From assembly GCF_020194955.2 (NCBI RefSeq), contig NZ_JAFCIY020000002.1, forward strand, positions 1 through 54,408: 54,408 bases of DNA, in the 5' to 3' direction. Shown here in pieces: positions 1-8,656 of the stretch. Under the pieces are notes generated by a model, which was given only the letters and a program-made list of their open reading frames with translations, made no database searches and had not been told where the DNA came from. The position numbers were made by a program, and so were the translations under genes. The first letter of the stretch is position 1. Each line of letters starts with the position of its first letter. Source of the DNA: Desulfuromonas sp. CSMB_57. Lineage in GTDB: Bacteria > Desulfobacterota > Desulfuromonadia > Desulfuromonadales > Syntrophotaleaceae.

Positions 1-145
1 TGCCCTCGGGCTTCCTTCGGACCCCTCCTCACGGAGACGCCCTTGCCGTCGGCTAGTACTTTCGTGACCCCGTCTCCAGACGGGTTTGGATTCACCGTAC
101 AGGGGACTTGCACCCCATAAGTTCACGCCCATGCCGGGCGTACAC
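1..145 (-). mobile_element. 5' end of a group II intron (partial, runs off left edge)
   Basis: Read on the minus strand, the sequence from about 145 downwards begins GTGTACGCCCGGCATGGGCG and continues with the GGGGTGCAAGTCCCC block and a GTCCGAAGGAAGC block. These are typical of the 5' end and domain I of bacterial group II introns. Two hairpins are visible: CGCCC/GGGCG (126-140) and CCCGTCT/AGACGGG (near 70-86). The rest of the ribozyme and any reverse transcriptase would lie left of the window. The exact 5' splice site (about 145/146) is inferred from the GTGT start and could be off by a few bases. The intron points away from the defence genes to its right. Confidence 0.72.
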
Positions 146-247
146 CAGTCAATCCAGCGGACGGGGGAACTGCCATGGTTCACGAAAAATATCTACTAGA
201 CTCACGGTCGCTACGCCGCCGCTGATTTTTTCGTTGGGGGAGGAAAA

Positions 248-292
248 ATGAGAAGAACATTTCTGGTGATATTACATGTCTGCCATAACTGA
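248..292 (+). CDS. possible 14-residue leader peptide upstream of the ABC-3C operon
   Basis: A strong Shine-Dalgarno (GGGGGAGG, 236-243) stands 4-5 bases before ATG 248, which opens a 14-codon frame ending at TGA 290-292. This tiny frame overlaps the ATG of the downstream effector gene (276) in another frame. The effector ATG itself has only a weak GGTGA upstream. The arrangement suggests translational coupling or a leader peptide. No homology can be claimed for such a short peptide, and it could be chance. Confidence 0.3.
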   Translation: MRRTFLVILHVCHN

Positions 293-1478
293 CAACTTTT
301 CCGCTTGCGAACAGGCTCTCGGCTATCTCTACCAAGTCCGATATGCTCTATTGCAGATGATAAGGCTACCGGAAGAGACCGCTTGTTTCATTGAACGAGA
401 TGATGACCTTGACTTTACCGACCCTGAGGAAGGCCAGATTCTCGCCTCTCTCAAGCATAAGGCCCCTGGCGACCGCCTGACAGACCTGAGCCCGGACTTC
501 TGGAAATCGGTGCGGATCTGGCTCACCCGGTTCAAAGCCGAAAAGCAAGCCGCCGATACACTCACCTTTTTCCTGTTCACTACCGGAACCGTCGCTGAAG
601 GCTCGTTTCTAGAAAACTTCCTCCCCGGCAAAAGTAAACCCGACGACCTTGCCGCCACGGCAGATGCCATCTTGGGGATGACGACATCCAAGACCATCCT
701 GAAGACCAAAGACCTGTTCAGTACACTCGACGCTGATGAAAAGGATGACTTCCTGGCGCGCATAACCATTTTTGATAACCAGGTCCGTATCGAAAACATT
801 CCCGCTGCCGTCATGGACCGCATGCGTACGGTCCCCTCTGCATTCCGCCCCCCTGTCTACGAGCGCCTCGAAGGCTGGTGGGTAAACGTCGCCATCGAAC
901 TCATGACCGGCGGGCGAAGCGAACCAGCCCAAGGGCGGGAAGTTTCGGAGATGCTTGCGGCCATTGCGGATCAATTCAAGTCGGATAATCTTCCCATCGA
1001 CTTTTTCGGCAAAGAGCCCCTGGAAGAGGTGAACCCCGACGCGGACGACCGTATGTTCGTTACCCAGTTACGAGCCCTCGGCCTGAAAACGGATCGGATT
1101 CGCCGGGCCATCCTCGACTATTACCGGGCCTTCGAGCAACGCGCTTCCTGGGCCAGGGAGCAGTTGACCCTTAACGGAGAAGTTGAGCAATATGACGACC
1201 GGCTCGTGGATGAATGGGACCGTTACCGGGCGATCCTCTGCGAAAGCCTCGACGATGACTGTTCCGAAGAAGCCTTGACCGCCACAGGACGCAATCTGCT
1301 GCACTGGGTGGAAACGAACGACAGCCCACGGTTTCGCATCAGGCGGGAGGTCACCGAGGCCTACGTGCTGATCGGTAGCTACCACATGCTGGCCAACGAA
1401 GCGCCGACACCACGTGTGCATTGGCACCCCCGGTTCATGCAGCGGCTGCAGGAAATCGTTGGAGCGGGGCAGTCATGA
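276..1478 (+). CDS. ABC-3C system effector, DUF4297-type nuclease-like N-terminus
   Basis: This 400-residue protein is the first gene of a three-gene overlapping operon whose third gene is a DUF3732-type ABC ATPase, the layout of ABC three-component (ABC-3C) conflict systems. The N-terminus carries E40, the acidic run D42-D44 and an ASLKHK segment (K60). This resembles the E...D...(Q)xK active site of DUF4297/Cap4-like dsDNA endonucleases, although the usual Q of QxK is not seen. The remainder is helical and probably holds the C-terminal domain that binds the other components. The role as DNA-cleaving effector is inferred. It ends in an ATGA overlap with the next gene, so the three products are probably made together. 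Confidence 0.72.
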   Translation: MSAITDNFSACEQALGYLYQVRYALLQMIRLPEETACFIERDDDLDFTDPEEGQILASLKHKAPGDRLTDLSPDFWKSVRIWLTRFKAEKQAADTLTFFLFTTGTVAEGSFLENFLPGKSKPDDLAATADAILGMTTSKTILKTKDLFSTLDADEKDDFLARITIFDNQVRIENIPAAVMDRMRTVPSAFRPPVYERLEGWWVNVAIELMTGGRSEPAQGREVSEMLAAIADQFKSDNLPIDFFGKEPLEEVNPDADDRMFVTQLRALGLKTDRIRRAILDYYRAFEQRASWAREQLTLNGEVEQYDDRLVDEWDRYRAILCESLDDDCSEEALTATGRNLLHWVETNDSPRFRIRREVTEAYVLIGSYHMLANEAPTPRVHWHPRFMQRLQEIVGAGQS

Positions 1479-1963
1479 AGGCATGGGCAGAGAGACCGCG
1501 AGAGATCAGAAACCTGTTTAACCCAGCATTCTGCGGGGTCGTGCTGCTGCGCAGCCTGATGAGTTTTGAGGTCGCCCAACAGGAGGGAATGCCATTTTCC
1601 CTCTCCTTGCTGGTACTGCCGCTCAGTCTCCACAAGGTCAGCCGTGAGGCGATTATCAGCGGGACTCGCAGCTACCTTACCAGAGTTGTGGACGAGAACC
1701 CGGAAATTCTGGTCGGTCTGCCGGAGCGGGCCAGGAGCCTGCTGCCATATACCTTCGAAGCATGCGGGCTACTCATGCAACAGGGAGCAATCAGTATCAG
1801 CGCCGATGGCAGGATAACTGCGACGCGCGGTTGCCTTCGCAAGCAACTCTTCGGCACTGCCGAATCACAAGCGTGCCAGCAGGCAGCGCAGATTCTCGGC
1901 AGGAAGTTCGCCGCCATCGGCGACCGCGTGACAATCTACACTACGTTTGGAGTCCGTCCATGA
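1475..1963 (+). CDS. ABC-3C system middle component
   Basis: This 162-residue protein starts at the ATG that overlaps the effector stop (ATGA, 1475-1478) and ends in an identical ATGA overlap with the ATPase gene. It begins MKAWAERPREIRNLFNPAFC. Its size, its position between effector and ATPase, and its motif PFSLSLLVLPLSLHK match the middle-component family of ABC-3C systems, thought to bridge effector and ATPase. No catalytic motif is visible. A longer frame opens upstream at 1421, but it would overlap the effector by 58 bases, so the ATGA start is preferred. The assignment depends partly on gene context. Confidence 0.72.
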   Translation: MKAWAERPREIRNLFNPAFCGVVLLRSLMSFEVAQQEGMPFSLSLLVLPLSLHKVSREAIISGTRSYLTRVVDENPEILVGLPERARSLLPYTFEACGLLMQQGAISISADGRITATRGCLRKQLFGTAESQACQQAAQILGRKFAAIGDRVTIYTTFGVRP

Positions 1964-3909
1964 AAATAGTCGCCATCATTGTCTACAGCCACTCCGGCAG
2001 CAAGCGAGTCCTTCTCTTCAATCCCGACGGCCTGAACATCATCACCGGCCGGTCATCAACCGGGAAATCGGCCCTGTCGGAGATCGTGGAATACTGCATG
2101 GGGCGGAGCACTTTCAATGTGCCGGAAGGGGTCATTCGGGACAAAGTCTCCTGGTACGGTGTGATTTACCAGTTTGCCGGCGAGCAAGTGCTTGTTGCCA
2201 AGCCATCGCCCGGCTCGGGTCACTCCAGTTGTTCCAAGGCCATGATCAGACGGGGGGCTGCATTGGCAGCGCCGGAGTTTTCCGAACTTGCCGCAAACTC
2301 TGACGACGATACGGTCGTCTCCCTGCTCAGCAATCTCCTCGGCATTCCTGAAAATCAGACCGATGTCCCCTTGCACCAAAGCAGAGCCAGTTACAGCGCC
2401 ACCATCAAGCATACCTATTTTTACCTCTTCCAGAAGATCGGCATCATCTCCAGCAAGGAACAGCTCTTTTACCGGCAGAACGAAGATCATATGCAGCAGA
2501 CGATCAAGGACACGCTCCCGATCCTGCTGGGTGTCGCTCCACAGGACCGGCTCGAAATCGAGTCGAAATTACGGGAGGCCCGCCGGGAACTGCGCATTCT
2601 GGAGAAAGCGATTGTCGAGGCCATGCAGTCCCGCCGGCAACTGAATACAAATGGGGTTGGCCTGCTGTCCGAAGCCAGACAGTTGGGCATAGTCAAACCG
2701 GACCGCGCCCCGGAAACCACGGAGGAGATACTCGATCTTCTAAGTGATGCCGTTAAGTGGAAACCGGCCACCGTGCCGGATGAGGATAGCGGCAGAATAT
2801 CTGCTCTCGAAAACGAACTGTTTACACTCCGGGCTGAACGGAAGACCCTCAAGCAGCGGCTGGAGGCGGCACGGCTCTTTGCGGACAAGGGGGACGGTTT
2901 CAGCCGTGAGGCCGGCGAACAACAAGACCGCCTGGCATCCATCAACGCCCTGCCGCGTAATCCCCAAACCGGAGCATGGCAGTGGCCGTTTGCCGAAGAA
3001 AACCTGGGGATGGATTCGCCCATTGCAGCGGCGCTCCTGGCCGAGCTCCACTCACTCAACACCGAAATGGCACGAGTGACGGGAGAGCGGCCCCAGTTGC
3101 AGTCCTTCATAGCCGAACTTGACGGGGAGATTGCCGAGACCAACCGATTGATCAGGGACAAGGAACAGGAGCTTGCGTCGGCCATTGCCACCAATGAGGC
3201 CATTGCGCGACTAGGCAGCCTGAATAACGCCGCCGCGAAAGTCGTCGGCAGGATCAGCTATTTTCTCGATACCTTCAGCCCGGAAGCTGATGTTGCTGAA
3301 TCGGAGAAGAGAAAGAGAGCGCTGCAACGCCGCATCGAAGAGTTGGAAAAGCAGTCGGGCGCCGATGACAGCAAGGAACGGCTTGCCTCAATTCTGAACA
3401 TTATCTCCAGCAAAATCAGCAGCTATGCGAAGGAATTGCGGGCCGAGTTTTCCGAGTATAACTTCCGTCTCGACCTGGCCAATCTTACCGTGGTGGTGGA
3501 TCGTCCGGACCGGCCCATCCCCATGCACCGGACCGGCGGCGGGGCCAATCATCTGGCCTATCACCTCGGGACACTGCTTTCCCTCCACCAGTTTGCCGCC
3601 GCTAATGGGCGGCCCATACCCCAATTCTTATTCCTGGATCAGCCGACACAGGTCTATTTCCCCTCGGAAACTGCCTACAAAGAAGCAGATGGTTCCTTTG
3701 AGCGAACAGAAGCCGACTCGGATGTTGAACGGGTTCGGACTTTGTTTGCGCTATTACACCGCTTTGTGACAGAGCTCTGTCCGGGGTTCCAGATCATCGT
3801 CACTGAGCATGCGAACCTTCGCGAGGAGTGGTTCCAGCAGGCGTTGGCAGAACAGCCATGGACAAAACCACCGGCCTTGATTCCGGAGGGTTGGCCGACT
3901 AGTCTTTAA
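1960..3909 (+). CDS. ABC-3C system ATPase, DUF3732 family
   Basis: This 649-residue SMC/Rad50-like ATPase is the sensor/regulator component of the ABC-3C operon. The N-terminus begins MKIVAIIVYS and carries the Walker A motif GRSSTGKS at residues 30-37. A long charged central region (about residues 190-490) is consistent with a coiled coil. Near residue 525 there is a signature-like TGGGANHLAYHLG segment, and near residue 558 a Walker B-like LFLDQP. The C-terminal half matches DUF3732. The start is fixed by the ATGA overlap with the middle component; an in-frame start at 1762 would overlap that gene by 200 bases. The insertion sequence begins only 23 bases after the stop, but the gene appears complete. 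Confidence 0.85.
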   Translation: MKIVAIIVYSHSGSKRVLLFNPDGLNIITGRSSTGKSALSEIVEYCMGRSTFNVPEGVIRDKVSWYGVIYQFAGEQVLVAKPSPGSGHSSCSKAMIRRGAALAAPEFSELAANSDDDTVVSLLSNLLGIPENQTDVPLHQSRASYSATIKHTYFYLFQKIGIISSKEQLFYRQNEDHMQQTIKDTLPILLGVAPQDRLEIESKLREARRELRILEKAIVEAMQSRRQLNTNGVGLLSEARQLGIVKPDRAPETTEEILDLLSDAVKWKPATVPDEDSGRISALENELFTLRAERKTLKQRLEAARLFADKGDGFSREAGEQQDRLASINALPRNPQTGAWQWPFAEENLGMDSPIAAALLAELHSLNTEMARVTGERPQLQSFIAELDGEIAETNRLIRDKEQELASAIATNEAIARLGSLNNAAAKVVGRISYFLDTFSPEADVAESEKRKRALQRRIEELEKQSGADDSKERLASILNIISSKISSYAKELRAEFSEYNFRLDLANLTVVVDRPDRPIPMHRTGGGANHLAYHLGTLLSLHQFAAANGRPIPQFLFLDQPTQVYFPSETAYKEADGSFERTEADSDVERVRTLFALLHRFVTELCPGFQIIVTEHANLREEWFQQALAEQPWTKPPALIPEGWPTSL

Positions 3910-3932
3910 TCCATGAGAATCGAAATATTTTA

Positions 3933-3957
3933 TGGCTCTTCAGCAGAATCTGTGGGT
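3933..3957 (+). repeat. left terminal inverted repeat of the ISL3 element
   Basis: The 25-bp repeat starts TGGCTCTTCAGCAGAATC and ends in GGGT. It is identical to the reverse complement of 5318-5342. Confidence 0.88.
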
Positions 3958-4081
3958 AGATCTCACCCCCCCCTTGTGAGCTGAGGGGTCATCGCGGTAC
4001 CGAAAAAAAGAGCATCCCGTCTTCATGTCTGGCATTATGGGTTCCGACCAAGAAATCCATAACCGGACAGAGGAGAACGGG

Positions 4082-5335
4082 ATGCTGCTTAAGTCTATCC
4101 TCAATCGGGTCCAGTTGCACAGAGGTTTTGTCTACGGGGCGGTCCGTTGGAGCGAAAGTCGGGGCCGCCGGGTCCTTGAGATTGAAATCCGGGCTCGGAA
4201 AGGAAGTCGGCCCACCTGTTCTGGTTGCGGCCGACGTGCTTCCGGGTATGACGTTCTTTCCAAGCGCCGCTTCGAGTTCGTTCCCCTGTGGGGCATCGCC
4301 GTATTCTTCCTCTACGCCATGCGCCGGGTTGCTTGCCCGCGCTGCGGCGTGAAGGTGGAAAGGGTGCCGTGGGCCGAGGGGAAGAACCATCTTACAACCA
4401 CCTATGCGTGGTTCCTGGCCCGCTGGGCCAAGCGACTGTCTTGGAAGGAGGTCGGCGCCGTTTTCCAAACCTCTTGGGATAACGTCTTTCGCTCGGTGAA
4501 GATGGCGGTCGCCTGGGGACTGTCCCACCGCAACTTGGAGAACGTGACCGCCATCGGCATCGACGAGATCGCATGGAAGCGAGGACACAAGTATCTGACG
4601 CTGGTTTACCAGATCGATGCCGGTTGCCGGCGGCTGCTGTGGGTCGGCCAAGAGCGCACCCAGAAAACCTTGCGGCAGTTCTTCAAGGACTTCGGGCAAG
4701 AGCGTACCGCCCGGCTCACGTTTATCTGCAGCGACATGTGGAAGCCATACCTGCGCATTGTCGCTGAGGTGGCCGGTCAGGCGTTGCATGTGCTGGATCG
4801 CTTCCATATCATGACTCACGTTTCCAAGGCCATTGACCAGGTGCGGGCGAAAGAAGCCAAGGAACTCAAAGCCCATGGGCAACAGCCCGTCCTGACTGGT
4901 AGTCGCTGGTGTTTGCTCAAGCGTCCCGAGAATCTGAGCGAGACGCAGACGGTCAAGCTCAAGGAACTGCTGAAGCTGAACCTCAAGACCGTGCGGGCCT
5001 ATCTGCTCAAAGAGGATCTCGGACGCTTCTGGCACTATAAGACTCCCGGGTGGGCCGGTCGGTTCCTGGATGATTGGTGCAAACGGACCATGCGTTCCCG
5101 ACTGACTCCGATGAAGAAGGTTGCCCGCATGCTGCGCTCTCACCGGGGGTTGTTGCTCAACTGGTTTCGGGCCAAAGGCCGGGTTGCCTTGGGCGCCGTG
5201 GAGGGATTGAACAACAAGGCGAAAGTGACATCGAGAAAAGCATACGGTTATCGCAGCTTCGATGTTCTGAAAGTCGCCCTATATCATACACTTGGTGATC
5301 TTCCAGAACCGAAGGTCACCCACAGATTCTGCTGA
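4082..5335 (+). CDS. ISL3-family transposase
   Basis: This 417-residue DDE transposase moves the surrounding IS. The N-terminal part holds a zinc-finger-like set of cysteines (CSGC, then CPRC) of the ISL3 helix-turn-helix/zinc-ribbon region. The catalytic domain shows the family pattern: GIDEIAWKRGH with the first Asp, CSDMWKPYL with the second, and VEGLNNKAK with the Glu. ATG 4082 is chosen because GAGGAG lies about 7 bases upstream and it gives the typical MLLKSILNRVQ start; an in-frame ATG at 4025 would add 19 residues. The frame is intact, so the element may still be active. Confidence 0.88.
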   Translation: MLLKSILNRVQLHRGFVYGAVRWSESRGRRVLEIEIRARKGSRPTCSGCGRRASGYDVLSKRRFEFVPLWGIAVFFLYAMRRVACPRCGVKVERVPWAEGKNHLTTTYAWFLARWAKRLSWKEVGAVFQTSWDNVFRSVKMAVAWGLSHRNLENVTAIGIDEIAWKRGHKYLTLVYQIDAGCRRLLWVGQERTQKTLRQFFKDFGQERTARLTFICSDMWKPYLRIVAEVAGQALHVLDRFHIMTHVSKAIDQVRAKEAKELKAHGQQPVLTGSRWCLLKRPENLSETQTVKLKELLKLNLKTVRAYLLKEDLGRFWHYKTPGWAGRFLDDWCKRTMRSRLTPMKKVARMLRSHRGLLLNWFRAKGRVALGAVEGLNNKAKVTSRKAYGYRSFDVLKVALYHTLGDLPEPKVTHRFC

Positions 5336-5342
5336 AGAGCCA
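5318..5342 (-). repeat. right terminal inverted repeat of the ISL3 element
   Basis: This is a perfect inverted copy of 3933-3957. It overlaps the last codons of the transposase, whose stop lies inside the repeat at 5333-5335. Confidence 0.88.
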
Positions 5343-5440
5343 CTTTTTGATTCCTTTATAGGTTCGGGCCGGTTCAAACCGACTGTTATTGGAGAAAGCG
5401 GACCGTTTCCCCCCCTTCTCAAGGATGAGCCTTAGGGAAC

Positions 5441-6496
5441 TTATTTTTCCAGTATTTCGGCAAGCCTCTTTTCCACATCCGCAACGCGAATCAGGTTCAT
5501 CGCATCCGGGTTTCGGACCCGTTTTCCCCAGCGAACCGCATCGCTTTCCTTCGCGAATTCCATCCTGACCGCTTCGGGGTATTTATTGACAGTGAACTGC
5601 CGGAAAAGGTAAGGTCCGGTACGTTCGGGATTTGAACTGGCATACAGCCCGATGACCGGAGTGCCGACGGCATTGGCCATGTGCGCCGGGCCCGTATCCG
5701 GGGCGACCACCACCTCGGCACGTTCCAGCACGGCCAGCAATTCCTTCAGGGTCGTACGGCCCACGGTATTGATGGGCTTGTTGGCCGCCTTGGCGGCAAT
5801 GGCTTCGGCATATTCCCTTTCCGCCGCCGAAGGACCCCCGGTCAGAACGGTCAGCAGGCCGTATTGTCGTGCCGCATGATCGATGATTTGGGCATAGGAC
5901 TGGATGTCCCAATTGCGCCAATTCCGGGATCGAACACTGGAGCATGGATTGATGGCCAGTACGCGACGGTCTTCCGGAATGTTTTTTGCCACGAAGTCTC
6001 TTGCCTGTTGTGGAATGGGGATGTTCCATGCCATAACAGTCTCTTGAAGACCCAGGGCGCGCGGAAATTCCAGAAAGCTGTCAAGCACATGTTGCCGTGT
6101 CCGGGCTGCAATCGAGCAATTGGTAAATAGCCATTGCAGGTTTTTGGCGCGGGCCCGATCAAAACCCAGGCGAACCGGCGCCTTGACGGCAAGGCTGGCC
6201 AGGCTGGCGCGCAGAGAAACCTGCATGTGCAACAGAACGTCGAATTGCCTGTTTCTCAATGAGGCAAAAAGGCTTCTGTAAGCAGACCAGCCAAGCTTTT
6301 TATCGAAAACAATGAATTCAACTCCCGGCAGATCGCCGATCAGACCCACTTCAGCCTTGCCGATTATCCAGGTGATGGCGGCCTGCGGCCAGTGATGCTG
6401 GAGGGTTCGTACCGTCGGCAGAACGTGGGTGACGTCCCCTATGGCAGAAAGTCGCAATATGCAGATGCTCTTGGGTGGAGCAGATAACGGTAGCAA
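5441..6496 (-). CDS. glycosyltransferase family 9, LPS heptosyltransferase-like
   Basis: This GT9 enzyme should transfer ADP-heptose (or a related sugar) to the LPS inner core on the cytoplasmic face of the inner membrane. The N-terminus has the family motif ILRLSAIGDVTHVLPT. The C-terminal domain has VVAPDTGPAHMANAVGTPVIGLY, the nucleotide-sugar site of ADP-heptosyltransferases. TTG 6496 is preferred because GAGGA stands about 7 bases before it; ATG 6511 has no visible ribosome site. Its 5' end overlaps that of the divergent Kdo kinase gene. It is one of three GT9 genes in the locus. Which heptose it adds cannot be told from sequence. Confidence 0.85.
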   Translation of the reverse strand: MLPLSAPPKSICILRLSAIGDVTHVLPTVRTLQHHWPQAAITWIIGKAEVGLIGDLPGVEFIVFDKKLGWSAYRSLFASLRNRQFDVLLHMQVSLRASLASLAVKAPVRLGFDRARAKNLQWLFTNCSIAARTRQHVLDSFLEFPRALGLQETVMAWNIPIPQQARDFVAKNIPEDRRVLAINPCSSVRSRNWRNWDIQSYAQIIDHAARQYGLLTVLTGGPSAAEREYAEAIAAKAANKPINTVGRTTLKELLAVLERAEVVVAPDTGPAHMANAVGTPVIGLYASSNPERTGPYLFRQFTVNKYPEAVRMEFAKESDAVRWGKRVRNPDAMNLIRVADVEKRLAEILEK

Positions 6497-7214
6497 TATC
6501 GTTCCTCGCATCGAAAGATTGGACGGCGGCTACATCCTATATGATTCCAGCTTGCTTGCAAAGCCTTTCAGCGGACTCTTCAACGCGGCAACCCTGGCGG
6601 AGCGGGCCCTGTTGATGGAACCCACGGTGGGACGGGGCGGGGGGTATTTCCTCCGTTTCGGCAGCCAGGAATGGGTGTGGCGTCATTATCGGCGCGGCGG
6701 CGTCATGGCCAGGGTTTTTGAGGATGAATTCGCAGGCTGGCGTCTGGAGCATACCCGTTCATGGAAGGAGTGGCGCCTCCTGGCGGATTTATATGGTCGG
6801 AGCTTCCCGGTACCGCGCCCGGTCGCCGCGTTCGTCTCCAGAAAATTCGGATATTATCGGTGCGATCTCATCACCCAACGCATTGCCCCGGCCCAGAACC
6901 TTTCCGCACTGCTGGAAAAGAGCCCGCTTTCGACCGAGGTCTGGGCGGCTATAGGTGCCTGCGTGCGGCGCTTCCATGATGCCGGCATCTATCACGCGGA
7001 TTTAAATGCCAACAATGTCCTGTTGGATGATGAGATGCGAGTTTACTTGATTGATTTTGACCGTAGCGGCCCGCGTAGGGGTGGTATATGGCAGAGAAAA
7101 AATATCGATCGGTTTCAGCGCTCCCTGCGGAAAATCGCCAAATTTACTCCTTCGTTCTATTTTGATGATGATGCCTTTCACTATTTCCTTGCTGGGTATG
7201 GAGCTGATTTTTAG
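6441..7214 (+). CDS. kdkA: 3-deoxy-D-manno-octulosonic acid (Kdo) kinase, KdkA family
   Basis: This roughly 257-residue LPS kinase, related to WaaP/protein kinases, would phosphorylate Kdo of the inner core. The catalytic loop YHADLNANNVLLD and the metal-binding LIDFDRS follow kinase subdomains VI and VII. The upstream segment LVPRPVA-like and the lysine-poor N-lobe fit KdkA. The start is uncertain: GTG 6429, ATG 6441, 6459 and 6465 are all in frame, and the family usually begins close to the VPRIERLDGGY segment. With any of these the gene overlaps the 5' end of the divergent heptosyltransferase. The specific substrate is inferred from family resemblance and the LPS context. Confidence 0.75.
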   Translation: MAESRNMQMLLGGADNGSNIVPRIERLDGGYILYDSSLLAKPFSGLFNAATLAERALLMEPTVGRGGGYFLRFGSQEWVWRHYRRGGVMARVFEDEFAGWRLEHTRSWKEWRLLADLYGRSFPVPRPVAAFVSRKFGYYRCDLITQRIAPAQNLSALLEKSPLSTEVWAAIGACVRRFHDAGIYHADLNANNVLLDDEMRVYLIDFDRSGPRRGGIWQRKNIDRFQRSLRKIAKFTPSFYFDDDAFHYFLAGYGADF

Positions 7215-7367
7215 AGAGGCCATAGTATTGATATCATTCGTTTTTTCTTTGATAGCTATTTAAAATCCATCCTTCGATGATAAAAGATTCCCGGTGGATT
7301 TCTGCAGGTCATATGTTTTAGAAATAAGCTTTTCGGTTGTGAACTCATCCGTTAAGGAGGATTTTGA

Positions 7368-8462
7368 TTGAATATCTCATGTCTTGCTGTAGCCAGTTAT
7401 AGTGATTTGCCCGAGACCAACCTTTTTATTGGCTTGCATCGCGCGGGCATTCGCTTGGTGGTAATGTGTCCGGCTGATGCGCCCAATCGCCATCTGCTGT
7501 TGGAGGCGGGAGTCCCGGTAGTGGATCTTTCCTTGAAGGGACGTTATGATCGCGCAGGCGTCGCTGCTATTGCCAAGCAAATTCATCAGCACAAACCGGA
7601 TATCCTGCATGCATTCAACAATAAGACGGTTTCCAATAGCTTGCTGGCAAGTAAAGGGGTTCCGCTTAAGTTCATCGCCTATCGTGGCATAGTGGGGAAT
7701 GTAAGTTACTGGGATCCGGCCTCGTGGACCACTTATTTACACCCCCGGGTAAATGTCATCGTGTGTGTCGCCGATGCCATTCGCCGTTATTTTCATGCCA
7801 TGCGCTTTCTCGGATTGCCTTTTCCCGTGCGCAAGGCCCGCACCATCTACAAAGGGCATGATCCTTCCTGGTATACTGCCCAGGCTTCGGAGTTAGGCCA
7901 ATTCGGCGTCCCGGAGAAGGCGTTTGTCATCGGTTGTACGGTCAACGACCGTCCCCGTAAGGGCTTGGAATATCTGGTTAAGGCCACTTATTTCCTGCCT
8001 TTGGACGCGCCCATTTATTGGTTGTTGATCGGAAAAATCGGCAACCCGAAGCTATCGAAAGTGATTGCCGGAAGCCCCAATGCAGACAAGATAAAGTTGC
8101 TGGGTTTCAGACGGGATGCGCCGGCTTTGATTAAGTCTTGCGATATTTGTATTCTTCCCTCGATAAAACGGGAAGGTTTGCCTAGAGCTATCATCGAGGG
8201 TATGATCCAAGGCGTCCCGGCCGTGGTTACCAATTCCGGGGGGAGTCCCGAATTGGTAGAGCAAGGCGTTTCCGGTCTGATAATACCGCCGAAATCTCCT
8301 GAAGCTATTGCCGAAGCGGTGATGACATTATATGAGAACCCTCACAAGGTCGCTGAAATGAAGTGCGCAGCCAAACAGCGCATCGTGCAGCATTTTAACG
8401 TGACTGATACAATCAGCCAGCATTTGGCCTTATATCAGGAACTGGTTGCAGGAAAGGGCTGA
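7368..8462 (+). CDS. glycosyltransferase family 4 (GT-B)
   Basis: This 364-residue GT-B glycosyltransferase is probably an LPS core or outer-polysaccharide enzyme. The C-terminal half has the GT4 pattern: VNDRPRKGLEYLV, then SIKREGLPRAIIEGMIQGVPAVV with the E-x7-E-like donor motif, then a GGSPELV loop. It starts at TTG 7368, backed by a strong TAAGGAGG seven bases upstream and no better ATG. Donor and acceptor sugars cannot be told. The gap to kdkA (about 150 bases) holds no recognisable feature. Confidence 0.82.
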   Translation: MNISCLAVASYSDLPETNLFIGLHRAGIRLVVMCPADAPNRHLLLEAGVPVVDLSLKGRYDRAGVAAIAKQIHQHKPDILHAFNNKTVSNSLLASKGVPLKFIAYRGIVGNVSYWDPASWTTYLHPRVNVIVCVADAIRRYFHAMRFLGLPFPVRKARTIYKGHDPSWYTAQASELGQFGVPEKAFVIGCTVNDRPRKGLEYLVKATYFLPLDAPIYWLLIGKIGNPKLSKVIAGSPNADKIKLLGFRRDAPALIKSCDICILPSIKREGLPRAIIEGMIQGVPAVVTNSGGSPELVEQGVSGLIIPPKSPEAIAEAVMTLYENPHKVAEMKCAAKQRIVQHFNVTDTISQHLALYQELVAGKG

Positions 8463-8656
8463 TAATCCTTTTGCCGGATTTGAAATTCAATCATCCGATC
8501 GAAGAATGCCCTCCAAAGTGAAACCGATTACCGCAGGGCGGTATAAAAAAACAATGGAAATTTGGAAAGTTCACGACTTGGCCAGGTTATGCTGCTCTTT
8601 CGCAACGGCCCATTCAAGGAGTTCTTGGCGGCATTCATGCAACCGCCGGAGTTTTT

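Larger units (their letters stand above)
3933..5342 (+). mobile_element. ISL3-family insertion sequence, about 1.41 kb
   Basis: A single transposase gene is bracketed by perfect 25-bp inverted repeats at 3933-3957 and 5318-5342, giving an element of 1410 bp, normal for ISL3. ISL3 elements usually make 8-bp target duplications. The flanking octamers here (atatttta and ctttttga) do not match, so the element may have arrived by recombination or its flanks may have changed. It separates the ABC-3C operon from the LPS locus. Confidence 0.88.

Noticed and set aside
3989-5143. 384-codon minus-strand frame inside the insertion sequence
   Set aside because: It lies antisense to an intact ISL3 transposase that fills the element.
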